Shown: positions 27,073-38,703, counted from the stretch's first letter. The stretch: DNA of 64,000 bases from a bacterium (GCA_905221115.1 CAJNBX010000002.1:124001-188000); one strand, 5' to 3'. Translations and numbers: made by a program. The notes: a model not told the origin generated them from the letters alone.

Positions 27073-28986
27073 CTATGCTTTCTTTTCTTGATTTTTAGAA
27101 ATACTACGATTTTTACCTTCAAGATACACCATCAAAATAGAAATATCTGCTGGGTTTACTCCCGAAATACGGCTGGCTTGGCCGATGGTTTCTGGATTGA
27201 TGAGTTTGAACTTCTGACGAGCTTCGGTTGCGATAGAATCAATGTCATCCCAATCAATATTGGCTGGAATGCGTTTTTCTTCCATGCGTTTCATCTTGGC
27301 AACCTGGTCCATGGCTTTGGAAATATAGCCTTCGTACTTGATTTCTGTTTCAATCAATTCGATAATCTTGTCATCCAAGTCCTCTGCTGCTGGTCCGATA
27401 AAGGCCACCACATCTTGGTAAGAAACTTCTGGACGGCGAAGGAATTCCTTAGCTGTCACGGCATCTGTCAATGGCTTGAAGCCCATCTCTTCAACCTTGG
27501 CATTGGTTTCCTTGACTGGCTTGAGTTTGATGCTATCTAGGCGCTTCATCTCATTGTCAAATTGATTTTTCTTGATTTCAAAACGAGCCCAGCGTTCATC
27601 GTCCACAAGTCCAATCTCGCGTCCCATCTCAGTCAAACGCATATCAGCATTGTCATGACGGAGGATGAGACGGTACTCAGCACGACTGGTCAATAGACGG
27701 TAGGGTTCAATGGTTCCCTTGGTCACCAAATCGTCAATCATCACCCCGATATAACCGTCACTACGCTTCAAAATCAACTCAGGCTTGCCTTGGACTTTCA
27801 AAGCCGCATTGATACCCGCGATAATCCCTTGGCCTGCTGCCTCTTCGTAACCTGACGTTCCATTTGTCTGACCAGCAGTGAAAAGACCTGAGATTTTCTT
27901 GGTTTCCAGAGTCGCACGCAACTGATGAGGCAAGACCATATCATACTCAATGGCATAACCTGTCCGCATCATTTCTGCATTTTCCAAACCTTTGATGGAA
28001 TGAACCAAGTCACGCTGGACATCCTCAGGCAGACTGGTTGAAAGTCCTTGAACATAGACTTCTTCAGTATTGCGCCCCTCTGGCTCAAGGAAGAGTTGGT
28101 GGCGCTCCTTGTCCGCAAAGCGCACAATCTTGTCCTCAATCGACGGACAGTAACGAGGCCCCACTCCCTTGACTACACCTGTAAACATAGGCGCGCGGTG
28201 AAGGTTGTTTTGAATAATCTCATGACTGGTACCATTGGTATAGGTCAACCAGCATGGTACCTGATCCTTAACATAATCCTCATCACGTGAAGTATAAGAG
28301 AAGTGATTAGGCGCTTCGTCTCCTGGCTGAATCTCTGTCACATCGTAGTTGATAGAAGAAGCCTTGACACGTGGAGGTGTTCCTGTCTTGAAACGACCGA
28401 TTTCGAGTCCTAATTCCTTGAGATTGTCAGCAAGGTTAATAGAAGCTAGGCTGTGGTTAGGACCTGATGAGTACTTGAGGTCACCGATGATAATTTCCCC
28501 ACGGAGGGCTGTTCCTGTCGTCACGATAACAGCCTTGGCAGCATACTCTTGATGGGTCGCTGTACGAACACCGACTACCTTGCCATCTTCAACCAAAATC
28601 TCATCAATCATGGTTTGACGAAGGGTCAGATTTTCTTGATTTTCAACTGTCTTGCGCATCTCCTTAGAGTAAAGCTCCTTATCAGCCTGCGCACGAAGGG
28701 CACGAACAGCAGGACCCTTCCCTGTGTTGAGCATCTTCATCTGGATGTAAGTCTTGTCAATGGTTTTGGCCATCTCACCACCAAGGGCATCGACTTCACG
28801 CACGACAATTCCCTTGGCAGAACCACCGATAGAGGGATTACAAGGCATGAAAGCCAGCATTTCAATGTTGATGGTCGCAAGTAAGACCTTACAACCCATA
28901 CGGCTAGCAGCCAAGGAAGCCTCAACCCCAGCGTGTCCCGCACCAATTACAATAATATCGTATTCTTCAGTAAAATTATAAGTCAT
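27073..28986 (-). CDS. mnmG: tRNA uridine-5-carboxymethylaminomethyl modification enzyme MnmG
   Basis: FAD-dependent partner of MnmE that modifies U34 of several tRNAs. 637 residues; FAD motif [17 protein letters not shown] from residue 17, GFKTGTPPR, and [11 protein letters not shown]. The downstream mnmA gene (on the same strand upstream in transcription) acts on the same wobble uridine. In pneumococcus gidA and trmU are similarly close. Confidence 0.97.
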   Translation of the reverse strand: MTYNFTEEYDIIVIGAGHAGVEASLAASRMGCKVLLATINIEMLAFMPCNPSIGGSAKGIVVREVDALGGEMAKTIDKTYIQMKMLNTGKGPAVRALRAQADKELYSKEMRKTVENQENLTLRQTMIDEILVEDGKVVGVRTATHQEYAAKAVIVTTGTALRGEIIIGDLKYSSGPNHSLASINLADNLKELGLEIGRFKTGTPPRVKASSINYDVTEIQPGDEAPNHFSYTSRDEDYVKDQVPCWLTYTNGTSHEIIQNNLHRAPMFTGVVKGVGPRYCPSIEDKIVRFADKERHQLFLEPEGRNTEEVYVQGLSTSLPEDVQRDLVHSIKGLENAEMMRTGYAIEYDMVLPHQLRATLETKKISGLFTAGQTNGTSGYEEAAGQGIIAGINAALKVQGKPELILKRSDGYIGVMIDDLVTKGTIEPYRLLTSRAEYRLILRHDNADMRLTEMGREIGLVDDERWARFEIKKNQFDNEMKRLDSIKLKPVKETNAKVEEMGFKPLTDAVTAKEFLRRPEVSYQDVVAFIGPAAEDLDDKIIELIETEIKYEGYISKAMDQVAKMKRMEEKRIPANIDWDDIDSIATEARQKFKLINPETIGQASRISGVNPADISILMVYLEGKNRSISKNQEKKA

Positions 28987-28994
28987 ATTTTAAT

Positions 28995-29924
28995 TTATAC
29001 CTGCTCACTTTCTCCACAAATATCTACCAATCCCCATAGAATATTTATGCTATAATTTCTTTGGTTTTTTGTTTTTTTAAAATCTATTTTCAACATTTTC
29101 CCGAAAAAACTTATCGATAGCTTATGTTCCTCATTTTCATAACTACTGCAATAAGAAAATACACCAAACAATACCTGTATATGTCGATATAAATTTCTAT
29201 TTTCAGAATCTAAAATTTCCATTTCATCCTCTTCATTTTTTTCAATATCTTCTGAACTATCATCATTTATTTTAAGTTCTAACAAACACCCTGTTAAAAA
29301 GGATAAAACTCTCTGTTTCTTCTCAACTTCCTTAAATTGAGGAAAATAAATACTTTTGGTAAAAACATGAATTCCTATTACTGTTATAAAAACGATTGCT
29401 ATAGCTATAACTATAAAGAAAGGGTCATATTGATTACTATTAGGATCTTTCCCAAAACTTACAAACACTGCTAAAACAGGTGTTAGTGTCATAATTGACA
29501 ATATTTTATCAAATGTATATTTACTTCTTTCTATTTCTAATTCAATACTCTTTGATAGTTCGTCAATTGTCTTCTGTAATAAGCTTTCCTCTACCTCTAT
29601 CCCGAAATTTGTATGAAACTCCTGTTTAAAACATCTATATTTTTTCAATTGTTCTTTCATATGATTAATCTTCTGTTGTTCTTTACTAAAAAGAGAAATA
29701 CAGTAGATAGTCACACATACTGATACAAACATTAAAGCTGCTGAAATCTTAATACCCAAAATATTTTTAAATAGGATTGTTGCTACAAAAATCAGGTAAA
29801 AAATAAGAGCTGCACTTACAGAAAAAATTACCATTTTTCCTTTCTTTGTATAGCTAGACTTCTGCAATTTCAAAAATTCTAACACAAATTTATACAATTC
29901 GTAACTTAAGTTATTGATATACAT
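28995..29924 (-). CDS. Unrecognised AT-rich four-helix membrane protein
   Basis: 309 residues. Two helices near the N-terminus (about 31-52 and 56-79), a cytoplasmic helical stretch rich in Lys/Glu (about 80-145), two more helices (about 143-160 and 168-190), an acidic linker (SSEDIEKNEEDEMEILDSE) and a C-terminal part with cysteines (FSYCSSYENE). RBS AGGGAGAATTAA. Its composition is clearly more AT-rich than mnmG and mnmA on either side, which suggests acquisition. I do not recognise the family and assign no function. Confidence 0.75.
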   Translation of the reverse strand: MYINNLSYELYKFVLEFLKLQKSSYTKKGKMVIFSVSAALIFYLIFVATILFKNILGIKISAALMFVSVCVTIYCISLFSKEQQKINHMKEQLKKYRCFKQEFHTNFGIEVEESLLQKTIDELSKSIELEIERSKYTFDKILSIMTLTPVLAVFVSFGKDPNSNQYDPFFIVIAIAIVFITVIGIHVFTKSIYFPQFKEVEKKQRVLSFLTGCLLELKINDDSSEDIEKNEEDEMEILDSENRNLYRHIQVLFGVFSYCSSYENEEHKLSISFFGKMLKIDFKKTKNQRNYSINILWGLVDICGESEQV

Positions 29925-30064
29925 TTAATTCTCCCTATAAAATTCATACAAAAACAGTCAAAACTCCAAAGAAGTGCAGGACAAAAAAGCCTGCAACATC
30001 CATGAGCTTTGACCATCATTTCTATTGCTTTTATTATTGTAGCAAATTGAGAAAATTTGTCAAT

Positions 30065-31342
<1,278 letters not shown>

Positions 31343-31345
31343 CTA

Positions 31346-32737
31346 TCACTTTCTAGCTTCATTCGCTTTCTTAGCAACTGCAATCTGGTATTTCACTTGG
31401 TCAAACCCTGTACCTCCCAAAGAATTTCGTCTTTGAACAGCAGTTTTAGGTTGTAAGTAGACATAAATATCCTCAGCAATGAGGGAATGATAGGTTTGCA
31501 ATTCCTCCAAAGTCCAATCTTGAATATTTTTAGCAGACTTGATAGAGTCTAGCACTAATCTTCCCACAACCTCATGAGCTTCTCTAAATGGCAAGCCTTT
31601 CCCTGCCAAATAATCTGCCAACTCAGTTGCATTTGAAAAGTCCTTCTCTGTAGACTCTTGCATTTTTTCCTTGTTTACCTGCAAGCTAGATAACATACCT
31701 GCCAATACATCGAGGGAATTTAAAATCGTTTCGACCGTATCAAACATTCCTTCCTTATCCTCTTGCAGATCCTTATTATAAGCTAAGGGCAAGGACTTCA
31801 TGACTGTCAATAGTCCAAACAGATTCCCATAAACTCTACCAGTCTTTCCCCGAATCAACTCAGCCATATCTGGATTTTTCTTTTGGGGCATAATAGAGGA
31901 ACCTGTTGTAAACGTATCTGACAAGGTAATGAATTGGTACTCAAAGCTACACCAATTGATCATTTCTTCACAAAAACGGCTCATATGCATCATGAGTATG
32001 CTGGCATTGGACAGAAATTCTAAGATAAAATCGCGGTCACTAACAGCATCCAAAGAATTTGTATAAGGTTGCTTAAACTCTAACAAATCGCTAGACAATT
32101 GGCGATCAATGGGGAAAGTCGTTCCTGCCAAAGCTGCCGCACCTAGAGGGCATAGGTCTGTATGCTTCTGGTTAAATTCAAAACGTTCACTGTCTCTCTG
32201 AAACATATTGTAGTAAGCCATCAGGTGGTGGGCAAAACTAATAGGCTGGGCATGTTGCAGATGGGTATAGCCCGGCATGATCGTCTCCACATGATTTTCC
32301 GCCAAGTCTAATAAAACACCCTTGAGATGAGCTAGTTTATCTAGGACATGGCCTAGTTGTTCCTTGAGATATAAGTGCATATCTGTCGCAACTTGGTCAT
32401 TTCGAGAACGAGCTGTATGTAGCTTCCCTGCAAGGGGACCAATTTTTTCTGTCAGCAACACTTCCATATTCATATGAATATCTTCGTTTGCAATATCAAA
32501 ATCAAGTTGACCTGCCTCTAGCTCTTCTAAAAGTTCTTTCAAGCCTTCTTGAATCTTTTCTGACTCCTTCAAACTCAAAATGCCCGTCTGACCCAACATC
32601 TGAACGTGGGCTAAGGAACCAATCACATCAAATTTAGCTAATTTCTGGTCAAAAGATATACTCGCACCAAAGCGCTCTACCCAGTCTTCGACAGTACCTT
32701 CAAAGCGACCACCCCATAATTTTGTATTCTTAGCCAT
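31346..32737 (-). CDS. argH: Argininosuccinate lyase
   Basis: Last step of arginine synthesis, releasing fumarate from argininosuccinate. 463 residues with the fumarase/aspartase superfamily signature [15 protein letters not shown] and [15 protein letters not shown]. It follows argG by 28 bp in an operon with an amino-acid-binding lipoprotein. Confidence 0.97.
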   Translation of the reverse strand: MAKNTKLWGGRFEGTVEDWVERFGASISFDQKLAKFDVIGSLAHVQMLGQTGILSLKESEKIQEGLKELLEELEAGQLDFDIANEDIHMNMEVLLTEKIGPLAGKLHTARSRNDQVATDMHLYLKEQLGHVLDKLAHLKGVLLDLAENHVETIMPGYTHLQHAQPISFAHHLMAYYNMFQRDSERFEFNQKHTDLCPLGAAALAGTTFPIDRQLSSDLLEFKQPYTNSLDAVSDRDFILEFLSNASILMMHMSRFCEEMINWCSFEYQFITLSDTFTTGSSIMPQKKNPDMAELIRGKTGRVYGNLFGLLTVMKSLPLAYNKDLQEDKEGMFDTVETILNSLDVLAGMLSSLQVNKEKMQESTEKDFSNATELADYLAGKGLPFREAHEVVGRLVLDSIKSAKNIQDWTLEELQTYHSLIAEDIYVYLQPKTAVQRRNSLGGTGFDQVKYQIAVAKKANEARK

Positions 32738-32765
32738 ATCACATCCACCTCTCTATCCAATCGTC

Positions 32766-33962
32766 CTATTTGGCGCTTTTTTGAACCTCAGAATGAACCT
32801 TGGTTGGAAGTCCCCACAACTTAATAAAGCCAATAGCAGCATCTTGGTCAAAGGTATCCGCACTAGTATACGTCGCCAAATTTTCATCGTAAAGAGAATT
32901 TGGTGATTTCCGAGCCACGACCTGAGCACTTCCCTTATACAGTTTAACTTTTGCAGTCCCATTGACAACTTTTTGAGTCTCTTTAATATAAGCAATCAAG
33001 GCTTGTGTAGCCGGACTAAACCACAAAGCATTATAAATGAGATTTGATAATTCATTTTCTATAATTGGTTTAAAATGAGCTACTTCTCTCACAAGCGTCA
33101 AGTCCTCAATTTCCTTATGAGCTGTCAGCAGGGTCACTGCCCCTGGACACTCATAGATTTCTCTTGATTTAATCCCTACCAAGCGATTTTCCACGTGGTC
33201 AATCCGTCCGACCCCATGTTTTCCAGCTATTTCGTTGAGTTTTTGAATCAAATCTGCCAATTTTAACCCTTCTCCATTGAGGGAAACAGGGACACCTTCA
33301 CTAAACTCAATCTCAATGTATTCTGGCGTATCTGGAGCTTGCTCTGGAGAAGATGTGATACCAAAGGCTTCTTCTGGAGCCTGGTTCCATGGATTTTCCA
33401 AAATACCACACTCATTGGCACGTCCCCAAAGATTTTGGTCGACAGAGTAGGGGTTGTCAAGGTCAGCAGGAACAGGTACCCCATTTTCCTTGGCATAATG
33501 AATTTCTTCCTCCCGAGACCATTTCCATTCACGAACTGGAGCAACCACTTTTAAATTGGGATCCAAGGCTGCAATCGATACTTCAAAACGTACTTGGTCA
33601 TTCCCCTTACCTGTACAACCATGAGCAATTGTAGTCGCTCCTGTCTGATGTGCGATTTCAACCAATTTTTTAGAAATAAGAGGACGGCTCAAGGCAGATA
33701 CCAAGGGGTATTTTTGTTCATAGTAGGCGTGTGACTGGAGAGCCACTAGCACATAATCTGTAGCAAATTCGTCCTTAACATCAATAACATAAGATTCGAC
33801 TGCTCCAACCTTGAGAGCCTTATCATGGATGAAATCTAAGTCTTTCCCTTCACCCACATCCATACAAACTGCAACAACATCATAGTCTTTCTTTAGCCAG
33901 GTAATAGCAACTGATGTATCCAAACCGCCAGAATAGGCCAAAATTACTTTTTCTTTACTCAT
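32766..33962 (-). CDS. argG: Argininosuccinate synthase
   Basis: Joins citrulline and aspartate with ATP. 398 residues with the N-type ATP-pyrophosphatase loop [10 protein letters not shown] (8-17) and [13 protein letters not shown]. The start at 33962 follows GAAGGAAAAGAAC, 16 bp after the upstream lipoprotein stop. An upstream in-frame start would overlap that gene. Confidence 0.97.
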   Translation of the reverse strand: MSKEKVILAYSGGLDTSVAITWLKKDYDVVAVCMDVGEGKDLDFIHDKALKVGAVESYVIDVKDEFATDYVLVALQSHAYYEQKYPLVSALSRPLISKKLVEIAHQTGATTIAHGCTGKGNDQVRFEVSIAALDPNLKVVAPVREWKWSREEEIHYAKENGVPVPADLDNPYSVDQNLWGRANECGILENPWNQAPEEAFGITSSPEQAPDTPEYIEIEFSEGVPVSLNGEGLKLADLIQKLNEIAGKHGVGRIDHVENRLVGIKSREIYECPGAVTLLTAHKEIEDLTLVREVAHFKPIIENELSNLIYNALWFSPATQALIAYIKETQKVVNGTAKVKLYKGSAQVVARKSPNSLYDENLATYTSADTFDQDAAIGFIKLWGLPTKVHSEVQKSAK

Positions 33963-33978
33963 GTTCTTTTCCTTCTTT

Positions 33979-34785
33979 CTATTTTTCAATGGACGCTTTA
34001 AAGGCATCCTCAATGAGTTTGTCTAATTCCCCAGAATCCTTCAACTTTTGAATGGTTTTATCGACTGCTTCTTTCAATTCCTTGCTATCTTTTTTCATAG
34101 CGACCGCGTAGGAATCATCTTGCTCTTTTTCAAAATTGAGTTCTGCGATTGCTAAATCAGGATTATTTTCCACAAATCCCTTGGCAACTGGTTCTTCAAA
34201 GATCACTGCATCCACTTGTCCTGATTTTAAATCTGTGATTAAATTCCCATTTTTAGGCAGAGATACGAGGGAATAATTTTGTAGCAAATCTTTCGCCATC
34301 GTCTCTTGAATCGAACCTTTCTGCGCTCCGATCTTCTTCTGCGCCAAGTCGTTTACAGACTGATAAGTGGCCAAGTCAGATTTTTTGACAATGAGCTTAT
34401 TTTTTGAAGTATAGTAGGGAATTGAAAAGTCAAACACCTTGCTCCGTTCATCTGTCTTAGAAACACCTGATATGGCAAGGTCGGCTTTTCCTGATTGAAC
34501 ACTAGCCAATACATTGTCAAAGCTCATGGGAGATAGTTCCAATTCGACACCTAGTTCTGTTGCAATAGCCTTGGCTAATTCGATATCTGAACCCACAATC
34601 TGATTTTTTCCATCAACCACTTTTTGGTATTCAAATGGGGCAAAATCTGGATTGAGGGCTACAACCAATTTTCCTTTGGACTTGATAGCTTCAATTCCAG
34701 CAGATTGATTGTTACTACAAGCAAATAGTAGGGGGAGCATCACTAAACCAAACATCGTCATCAACACCTTCTTCATCTTATTCAT
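33979..34785 (-). CDS. Amino-acid-binding lipoprotein, probably for arginine
   Basis: A 268-residue family-3 substrate-binding lipoprotein: signal peptide with lipobox LLFAC (Cys23), then [17 protein letters not shown] and [15 protein letters not shown]. It leads the operon with argG and argH, so arginine (or a precursor) is the likely ligand; this is inferred from context. The permease and ATPase are not adjacent. The start at 34785 follows AAAGGAGGTTTTGTT. Confidence 0.88.
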   Translation of the reverse strand: MNKMKKVLMTMFGLVMLPLLFACSNNQSAGIEAIKSKGKLVVALNPDFAPFEYQKVVDGKNQIVGSDIELAKAIATELGVELELSPMSFDNVLASVQSGKADLAISGVSKTDERSKVFDFSIPYYTSKNKLIVKKSDLATYQSVNDLAQKKIGAQKGSIQETMAKDLLQNYSLVSLPKNGNLITDLKSGQVDAVIFEEPVAKGFVENNPDLAIAELNFEKEQDDSYAVAMKKDSKELKEAVDKTIQKLKDSGELDKLIEDAFKASIEK

Positions 34786-34825
34786 AACAAAACCTCCTTT
34801 ATGTTTATTCTTTTTGGTTGTATAA

Positions 34826-34880
34826 ATAATACTCCTATCCTCATCGTTTGTCAAGCCTAAATTGAAAAATTTTTCAATTT
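34826..34880 (-). promoter_or_regulatory. Promoter and candidate ARG box of the arginine operon
   Basis: On the minus strand TTGACA, exactly 17 bp, TATTAT (34826-34854 overall). Immediately upstream is a perfect 22-bp palindrome (34859-34880; core TTGAAAAATTTTTCAA), a good match to the Gram-positive ARG box TNTGAATWWWWATTCANW (about 15 of 18). ArgR/AhrC-type control is inferred. Confidence 0.65.
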
Positions 34881-34885
34881 GAAAC

Positions 34886-34926
34886 AAAAAAACCTAGAAA
34901 TACTACATAAAAATGTCATTTCTAGG
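34886..34926 (-). terminator. Terminator of the DUF1430 ABC transporter operon
   Basis: CCTAGAAAT / ATTTCTAGG hairpin (34893-34926) followed by seven T on the minus strand, 66 bp after the ATPase stop. Confidence 0.85.
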
Positions 34927-34991
34927 CGTATTTATGCTATTTCTCTCTGGAAAACATGAGTATTCAGCCAGTCAAAAGAAGCCGAACGAAC

Positions 34992-35633
34992 TCATTTCCC
35001 CTCGCCCAATTCAATGATACGATGACATTGTTGGGCTACATAAGCATCGTGGGTCACAATAATAACTGTTTTCCCCTCGCGATTCATCTCTAAGAGAAAC
35101 TTCAAGACCAAATCTCTATTTTCAGGGTCCAGCGAACCTGTCGGTTCATCGGCTAAAATCAGCTGGCTGGGTTTTAAGATGGCTCTAGCAACTGCAATTC
35201 GTTGTTGTTCACCACCAGACAACTCGGAGACCTTTTGATGCAAAGTAGCTGGCAAACCTACTCTCTCTAAAATCTCTTCCACCTTTTTGAGCTTGTCTTT
35301 CTTGGACAATTTCACATATTTCAGCGCCAGCATGAGATTGTACTCGACCGTTTCATCATCAATCAGGGCAAAATTTTGAAACAGATAAGAGATATGTTCA
35401 CGGATTATTGTTTGTGACTTGACAGAATTAACCGCTAGATTTTTCTGACCAAAAATCTCATACCGTCCGCTGTAATCACCATCTATCAAACCTAATAAAT
35501 TTAACAAGGTCGACTTACCACTACCACTCTTACCAACAATGGCTACCAAATCCCCCTGATCAATCCTGAGAGACAAGTGATCCAAAATCACTTTTCCCCC
35601 AATGGTTTTGGTAATATTTTCCAACTCAATCAT
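34992..35633 (-). CDS. ABC transporter ATP-binding protein (bacteriocin-type)
   Basis: A 213-residue MacB/LolD-like ATPase: Walker A GKSGSGKST, signature LSGGEQQR, Walker B LILADEPTGSLDPENR, H-loop VTHD. It overlaps the stop of the DUF1430 permease gene by 4 bp and forms an exporter or resistance pump with it. It closes the operon that begins at the micro-ORF near 38638. Confidence 0.92.
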   Translation of the reverse strand: MIELENITKTIGGKVILDHLSLRIDQGDLVAIVGKSGSGKSTLLNLLGLIDGDYSGRYEIFGQKNLAVNSVKSQTIIREHISYLFQNFALIDDETVEYNLMLALKYVKLSKKDKLKKVEEILERVGLPATLHQKVSELSGGEQQRIAVARAILKPSQLILADEPTGSLDPENRDLVLKFLLEMNREGKTVIIVTHDAYVAQQCHRIIELGEGK

Positions 35634-37738
35634 AAGATGCCCCCTTTCAATAACTCTACTAGACTTCTTTTCTCCATCCTAGAAGCCAAGGCTAGCACAA
35701 ATAGTATATCCAAACATGTAAAGCCTGCAAACAGCAGGAGTGGCAAGAGCGCATGGGCAAAGAAAATCAAGACTAGAAGAGGGAGACTATAGCCCAGCAA
35801 GAGCAGAACTAAGAGAGGACGGTAGCGATCGACTAGTTTCCACCCCATAAACTTCTTGGTAATGATATCCCTGCGCTTCAATAAGAAAGTTGTTACTAGT
35901 AAGAAGTAGGAAATCATCATGCTAAGGAGACCAAACAAAGCAAAGAGTAGGTTAAAATTCCGAACAGCATCTCGATAAGAATCCACTTTCTCTTGTTGAA
36001 TGGCTTGAATAGATGAAAATTTTAAATAATTTCCATCTGACAATTTCTCAACTAACTCTGTAATCTCTTTTTGATGTTGAACCGTATTTTCAATTTTAAT
36101 CGGATTATTTAAGCCAGTTGTTGACAGGGAGGCTTTCTCATCCCACATCATATCAGAATCATTAACCAAGCTAATAATTGGATTGGAGAGATTTTCCTTT
36201 CGCTTATCACTATATGGGAAAAATGACCAATCTCCTTCATAATAGGCAATCTCGACATCCATCTCCTCTATCGTTCGTTTTTGCTGCTCTTCATACTTCA
36301 TCGAATGAAAGGCAATTAACTTCCCCAAGAGCTGATTTTTATCTTCTTCACCTTTCGTACTTGCTGGCATCAAAATAACTTTTTTAATACCGGTATCTGG
36401 TAGCTTGAATCCCTTGCTCTTTAGAAAATTGCGATTGGCATAGTAAACATCCACCGTATCAGGCAGTTGGTAGTTCTGCACTTGTTCAGATTTGATGACT
36501 GGTTTGATAGGAAGACTCGTACTTCGCACATAGTTTACTTGTGTTTTTGCTAGCAAATCTTGATAAAATTGGTAGAAATAATCTGTAGATTTCCCTGAAC
36601 CTGCTAGCTCTTCTTGCCACAGGTTATCATTGAGTTTGAAGGTTTCCAAGGTCAGGTAATTTCCTTGGCTTACCCACTGTTGCTGATAAGCAAGTTCTTT
36701 GTTTTCTTGTTCTAGACTTCTGCCCACCCCAATCAGTAAGGCTGTCAGTAAAATAGTTGTCCCTATTTTCATCACATAATTGAAGATGAGACCAAGTTTG
36801 ACAGATGAAAAACCCTTCAACATGGAGCTGACTGTCATTTTCTGAATCATCAGGTAGGTCAGCCAACTGATGAACAAATACAACTGTAAAAGCAGGAATT
36901 GGGATAAAAGTAAACTTGGGAACAGAAGTTTTGGTCTGTAGTCCAGCACTAAAAATAGTCCCAAGTCAATGATAAGACTTCCACCCAAGAGAAGATAAAA
37001 ATTAGTCTTTACAAAACCAGCTAAAATCGCTCTGCTTTGAAAACCAAGTAACTTTTGAACCCCCACTCGTTTCATCTCCATCATCGGCTGATAAACTGTC
37101 ATTAAAATCACAAGCAAGATTGCCAAGATAAAGATAATGATAGATAGTAACAACTCTTGATTTAGCACTCCAACCTGACTTCGGTAAGTGGGTTCTAATA
37201 AAATCGTCTTATCTATCTGGAAAAAATCACTCCACTTTTGTAGAATGGTATCGCGATCTATCTCTTTGCTGGAGGTAATCATGTAGCGCCCATTTACAGT
37301 ATGGGATTTATCCTCAATATAGGATCGGAAGGTCTGGAGTCGAATGAGTTTCACCTTTAAAAAGGTGGGAATGGTTCCTAGATTATTGGGAAGATCCTGG
37401 TTGCTGTAGACTCCCTTCTCATTCTTTGAAAAATCAAGAGAAGTCAGACCGAACTCCTGATAGGGAAAGGTTTCCTTATCAAAAACACCAGCCTTGACGG
37501 CCTCATCGCCATTATCTACTTTGATAATAGAGACCTTGTCTTGGCTTGCAACCTCTTCAAAAAACTGGAGAATCGTTTCTGTCGGTTTAATGACATCTTT
37601 CAAGTACAAGTCAAATGAATAAGTTGTCTTGCCCATCTCCTGAATCCGCACTATTTCACGTGTAACATTTGCATTCAGGACAAAAAACGTAGTACACAGC
37701 AAGAGCAGGAGCATACAAAGATGACTGATTTTTTTCAT
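35630..37738 (-). CDS. DUF1430 bacteriocin-associated ABC permease
   Basis: A 702-residue membrane protein with an N-terminal helix, a large extracytoplasmic domain (about 30-195), a cluster of helices (about 200-360), a second large outside domain and four C-terminal helices. This matches the FtsX-like bacteriocin-associated integral membrane proteins (DUF1430/TIGR01654). The start at 37738 follows CGGGAGGTATCTCT. An upstream in-frame start would read through the inverted repeat at 37770-37875 and is not supported. The substrate is unknown; export of, or resistance to, a peptide is plausible. Confidence 0.82.
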   Translation of the reverse strand: MKKISHLCMLLLLLCTTFFVLNANVTREIVRIQEMGKTTYSFDLYLKDVIKPTETILQFFEEVASQDKVSIIKVDNGDEAVKAGVFDKETFPYQEFGLTSLDFSKNEKGVYSNQDLPNNLGTIPTFLKVKLIRLQTFRSYIEDKSHTVNGRYMITSSKEIDRDTILQKWSDFFQIDKTILLEPTYRSQVGVLNQELLLSIIIFILAILLVILMTVYQPMMEMKRVGVQKLLGFQSRAILAGFVKTNFYLLLGGSLIIDLGLFLVLDYRPKLLFPSLLLSQFLLLQLYLFISWLTYLMIQKMTVSSMLKGFSSVKLGLIFNYVMKIGTTILLTALLIGVGRSLEQENKELAYQQQWVSQGNYLTLETFKLNDNLWQEELAGSGKSTDYFYQFYQDLLAKTQVNYVRSTSLPIKPVIKSEQVQNYQLPDTVDVYYANRNFLKSKGFKLPDTGIKKVILMPASTKGEEDKNQLLGKLIAFHSMKYEEQQKRTIEEMDVEIAYYEGDWSFFPYSDKRKENLSNPIISLVNDSDMMWDEKASLSTTGLNNPIKIENTVQHQKEITELVEKLSDGNYLKFSSIQAIQQEKVDSYRDAVRNFNLLFALFGLLSMMISYFLLVTTFLLKRRDIITKKFMGWKLVDRYRPLLVLLLLGYSLPLLVLIFFAHALLPLLLFAGFTCLDILFVLALASRMEKRSLVELLKGGIL

Positions 37739-37769
37739 AGAGATACCTCCCGTGAAGAGACGAAACTGG

Positions 37770-37875
37770 AAAAAAACTAACTTTCCAATAAAGCCACACA
37801 GTGATTCTCTCAGCTTAATTGTGTTCAAGGCTGAAAACACTGTGTGGTTTTTGAATGTTTAGAGGTTAGTTTTTT
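37770..37875. repeat. 106-bp nested inverted repeat
   Basis: Nested arms: AAAAAACTAAC (37771-37781) with GTTAGTTTTTT (37865-37875); CCACACAGTG (37794-37803) with CACTGTGTGG (37838-37847); CAGC with GCTG in the centre. It lies between the 196-residue gene and the DUF1430 permease. The length is close to the 107 bp of pneumococcal RUP elements, but I cannot confirm identity by eye. A half-copy of the outer arm recurs at 39676-39693. Confidence 0.75.
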
Positions 37876-37888
37876 GAGCAATCGTCTA

Positions 37889-38476
37889 TCAAAATGTCCG
37901 TTTATCTGTCAATAATCCTAAAAAATCTTGTCTCTTCAAGTCTGAGAAATGTTTGGTAGAGAGACTTCCTCTTTGAAGTCCATCATCTCTAACCTGTAAA
38001 TAATAGCTATGTTGGCTTGTTTTAATTGTCAAAAAATCGCCCAATATAAAAACTTTTTTCCAGTTGCGAATCTCAAATTCTTTTATCTCTGATTTTGGAA
38101 TGCGGATAAGTCCTTGTCGCAAATCACGATGATGCTCACTTGTGAAAGTCATCCCATTCCCAATATTTCTTATCAGTAGTTCATCTGGAGTTACCATCAC
38201 CAGCGCTATTTTAGTTAAGAAAATTTCAACTGTTGGTGGTAAAATAGCCAAATCAAACCAAGGATGTAGGTAGCGATACGCTAAGAAATACTGAGGCTCC
38301 TCACCCAATCCTAGTTGTTTATATAAGGCCTTGACCTCACTATCTAACCTCGCTTCAAAAGACACATCCGAATGCGCTTCTTCCTTCTTCTGATTAAAAT
38401 AACGCATCCAGACTAGGAATCCTATAAAGACTAGGACAAATATTCCTGATAAAAGATATTTTAAATTGTAGTTCAT
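37889..38476 (-). CDS. Membrane-anchored protein, 195 residues, function unknown
   Basis: One N-terminal helix (about 7-24) followed by a soluble domain with a PH-like run of strands (LLIRNIGNGMTF, LIRIPKSEIKEFEIRNW, FLTIKTSQHSYYLQVR). The ATG at 38476 follows AGGAGGTTAAGTG; a GTG just before it is in frame. It is second in the operon after the micro-ORF and precedes the ABC permease, so it may be an immunity or accessory factor of that pump. No family recognised. Its first codons are duplicated at about 39693-39712. Confidence 0.78.
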   Translation of the reverse strand: MNYNLKYLLSGIFVLVFIGFLVWMRYFNQKKEEAHSDVSFEARLDSEVKALYKQLGLGEEPQYFLAYRYLHPWFDLAILPPTVEIFLTKIALVMVTPDELLIRNIGNGMTFTSEHHRDLRQGLIRIPKSEIKEFEIRNWKKVFILGDFLTIKTSQHSYYLQVRDDGLQRGSLSTKHFSDLKRQDFLGLLTDKRTF

Positions 38477-38524
38477 CACTTAACCTCCTGATTAACTACT
38501 CTACCTAAAGCAGAAGAATCGTAT

Positions 38525-38638
38525 TTATTTTAAAAATAGTTCCATAACAACTTTAAATAAAACTGGTGACATTAAAATTAGGATAGTTCCTATCACAAAT
38601 ATCATGACTACTCGAAAAAGCTCCTTATTTTTAAACAT
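38525..38638 (-). CDS. 37-residue hydrophobic micro-ORF
   Basis: MFKNKELFRVVMIF opens a 37-codon frame with a basic N-terminus, one long hydrophobic segment (about 10-34) and a C-terminal Lys. It is preceded by AAAGGGGTGGAAAA as RBS and a TATAAT -10 at 38665-38670, and lies 48 bp ahead of the 195-residue gene. A decayed copy at 39768-39803 keeps the reading frame over PVLFKxVME with a silent and a conservative change, which argues that it is or was translated. It may be a small membrane peptide or a signal/bacteriocin-like peptide. Confidence 0.6.
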   Translation of the reverse strand: MFKNKELFRVVMIFVIGTILILMSPVLFKVVMELFLK

Positions 38639-38664
38639 TTTTCCACCCCTTTTCTAGCTACATC

Positions 38665-38703
38665 ATTATAGTCATTAAGCTCATTCTAAAATTACATCAA
38701 GCT
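38665..38703 (-). promoter_or_regulatory. Promoter with direct-repeat operator for the micro-ORF operon
   Basis: On the minus strand TATAAT (38665-38670) lacks a good -35. Instead AGCTTAATG (38673-38681) and AGCTTGATG (38695-38703) form a direct repeat 22 bp apart covering the spacer and -35 zone. This suggests activation by a regulator, the divergent Rgg-type protein being the obvious candidate (inference). Confidence 0.5.

Noticed and set aside
29977-29997. TGCAGG/CCTGCA hairpin upstream of the 309-residue gene
   Set aside because: The stem is short with an eight-base loop and no T-run; it is not enough to call a terminator.
37738-37840. 34-residue N-terminal extension of the DUF1430 permease
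   Set aside because: It would be translated through the 106-bp inverted repeat; GGGAGG sits before the ATG at 37738.
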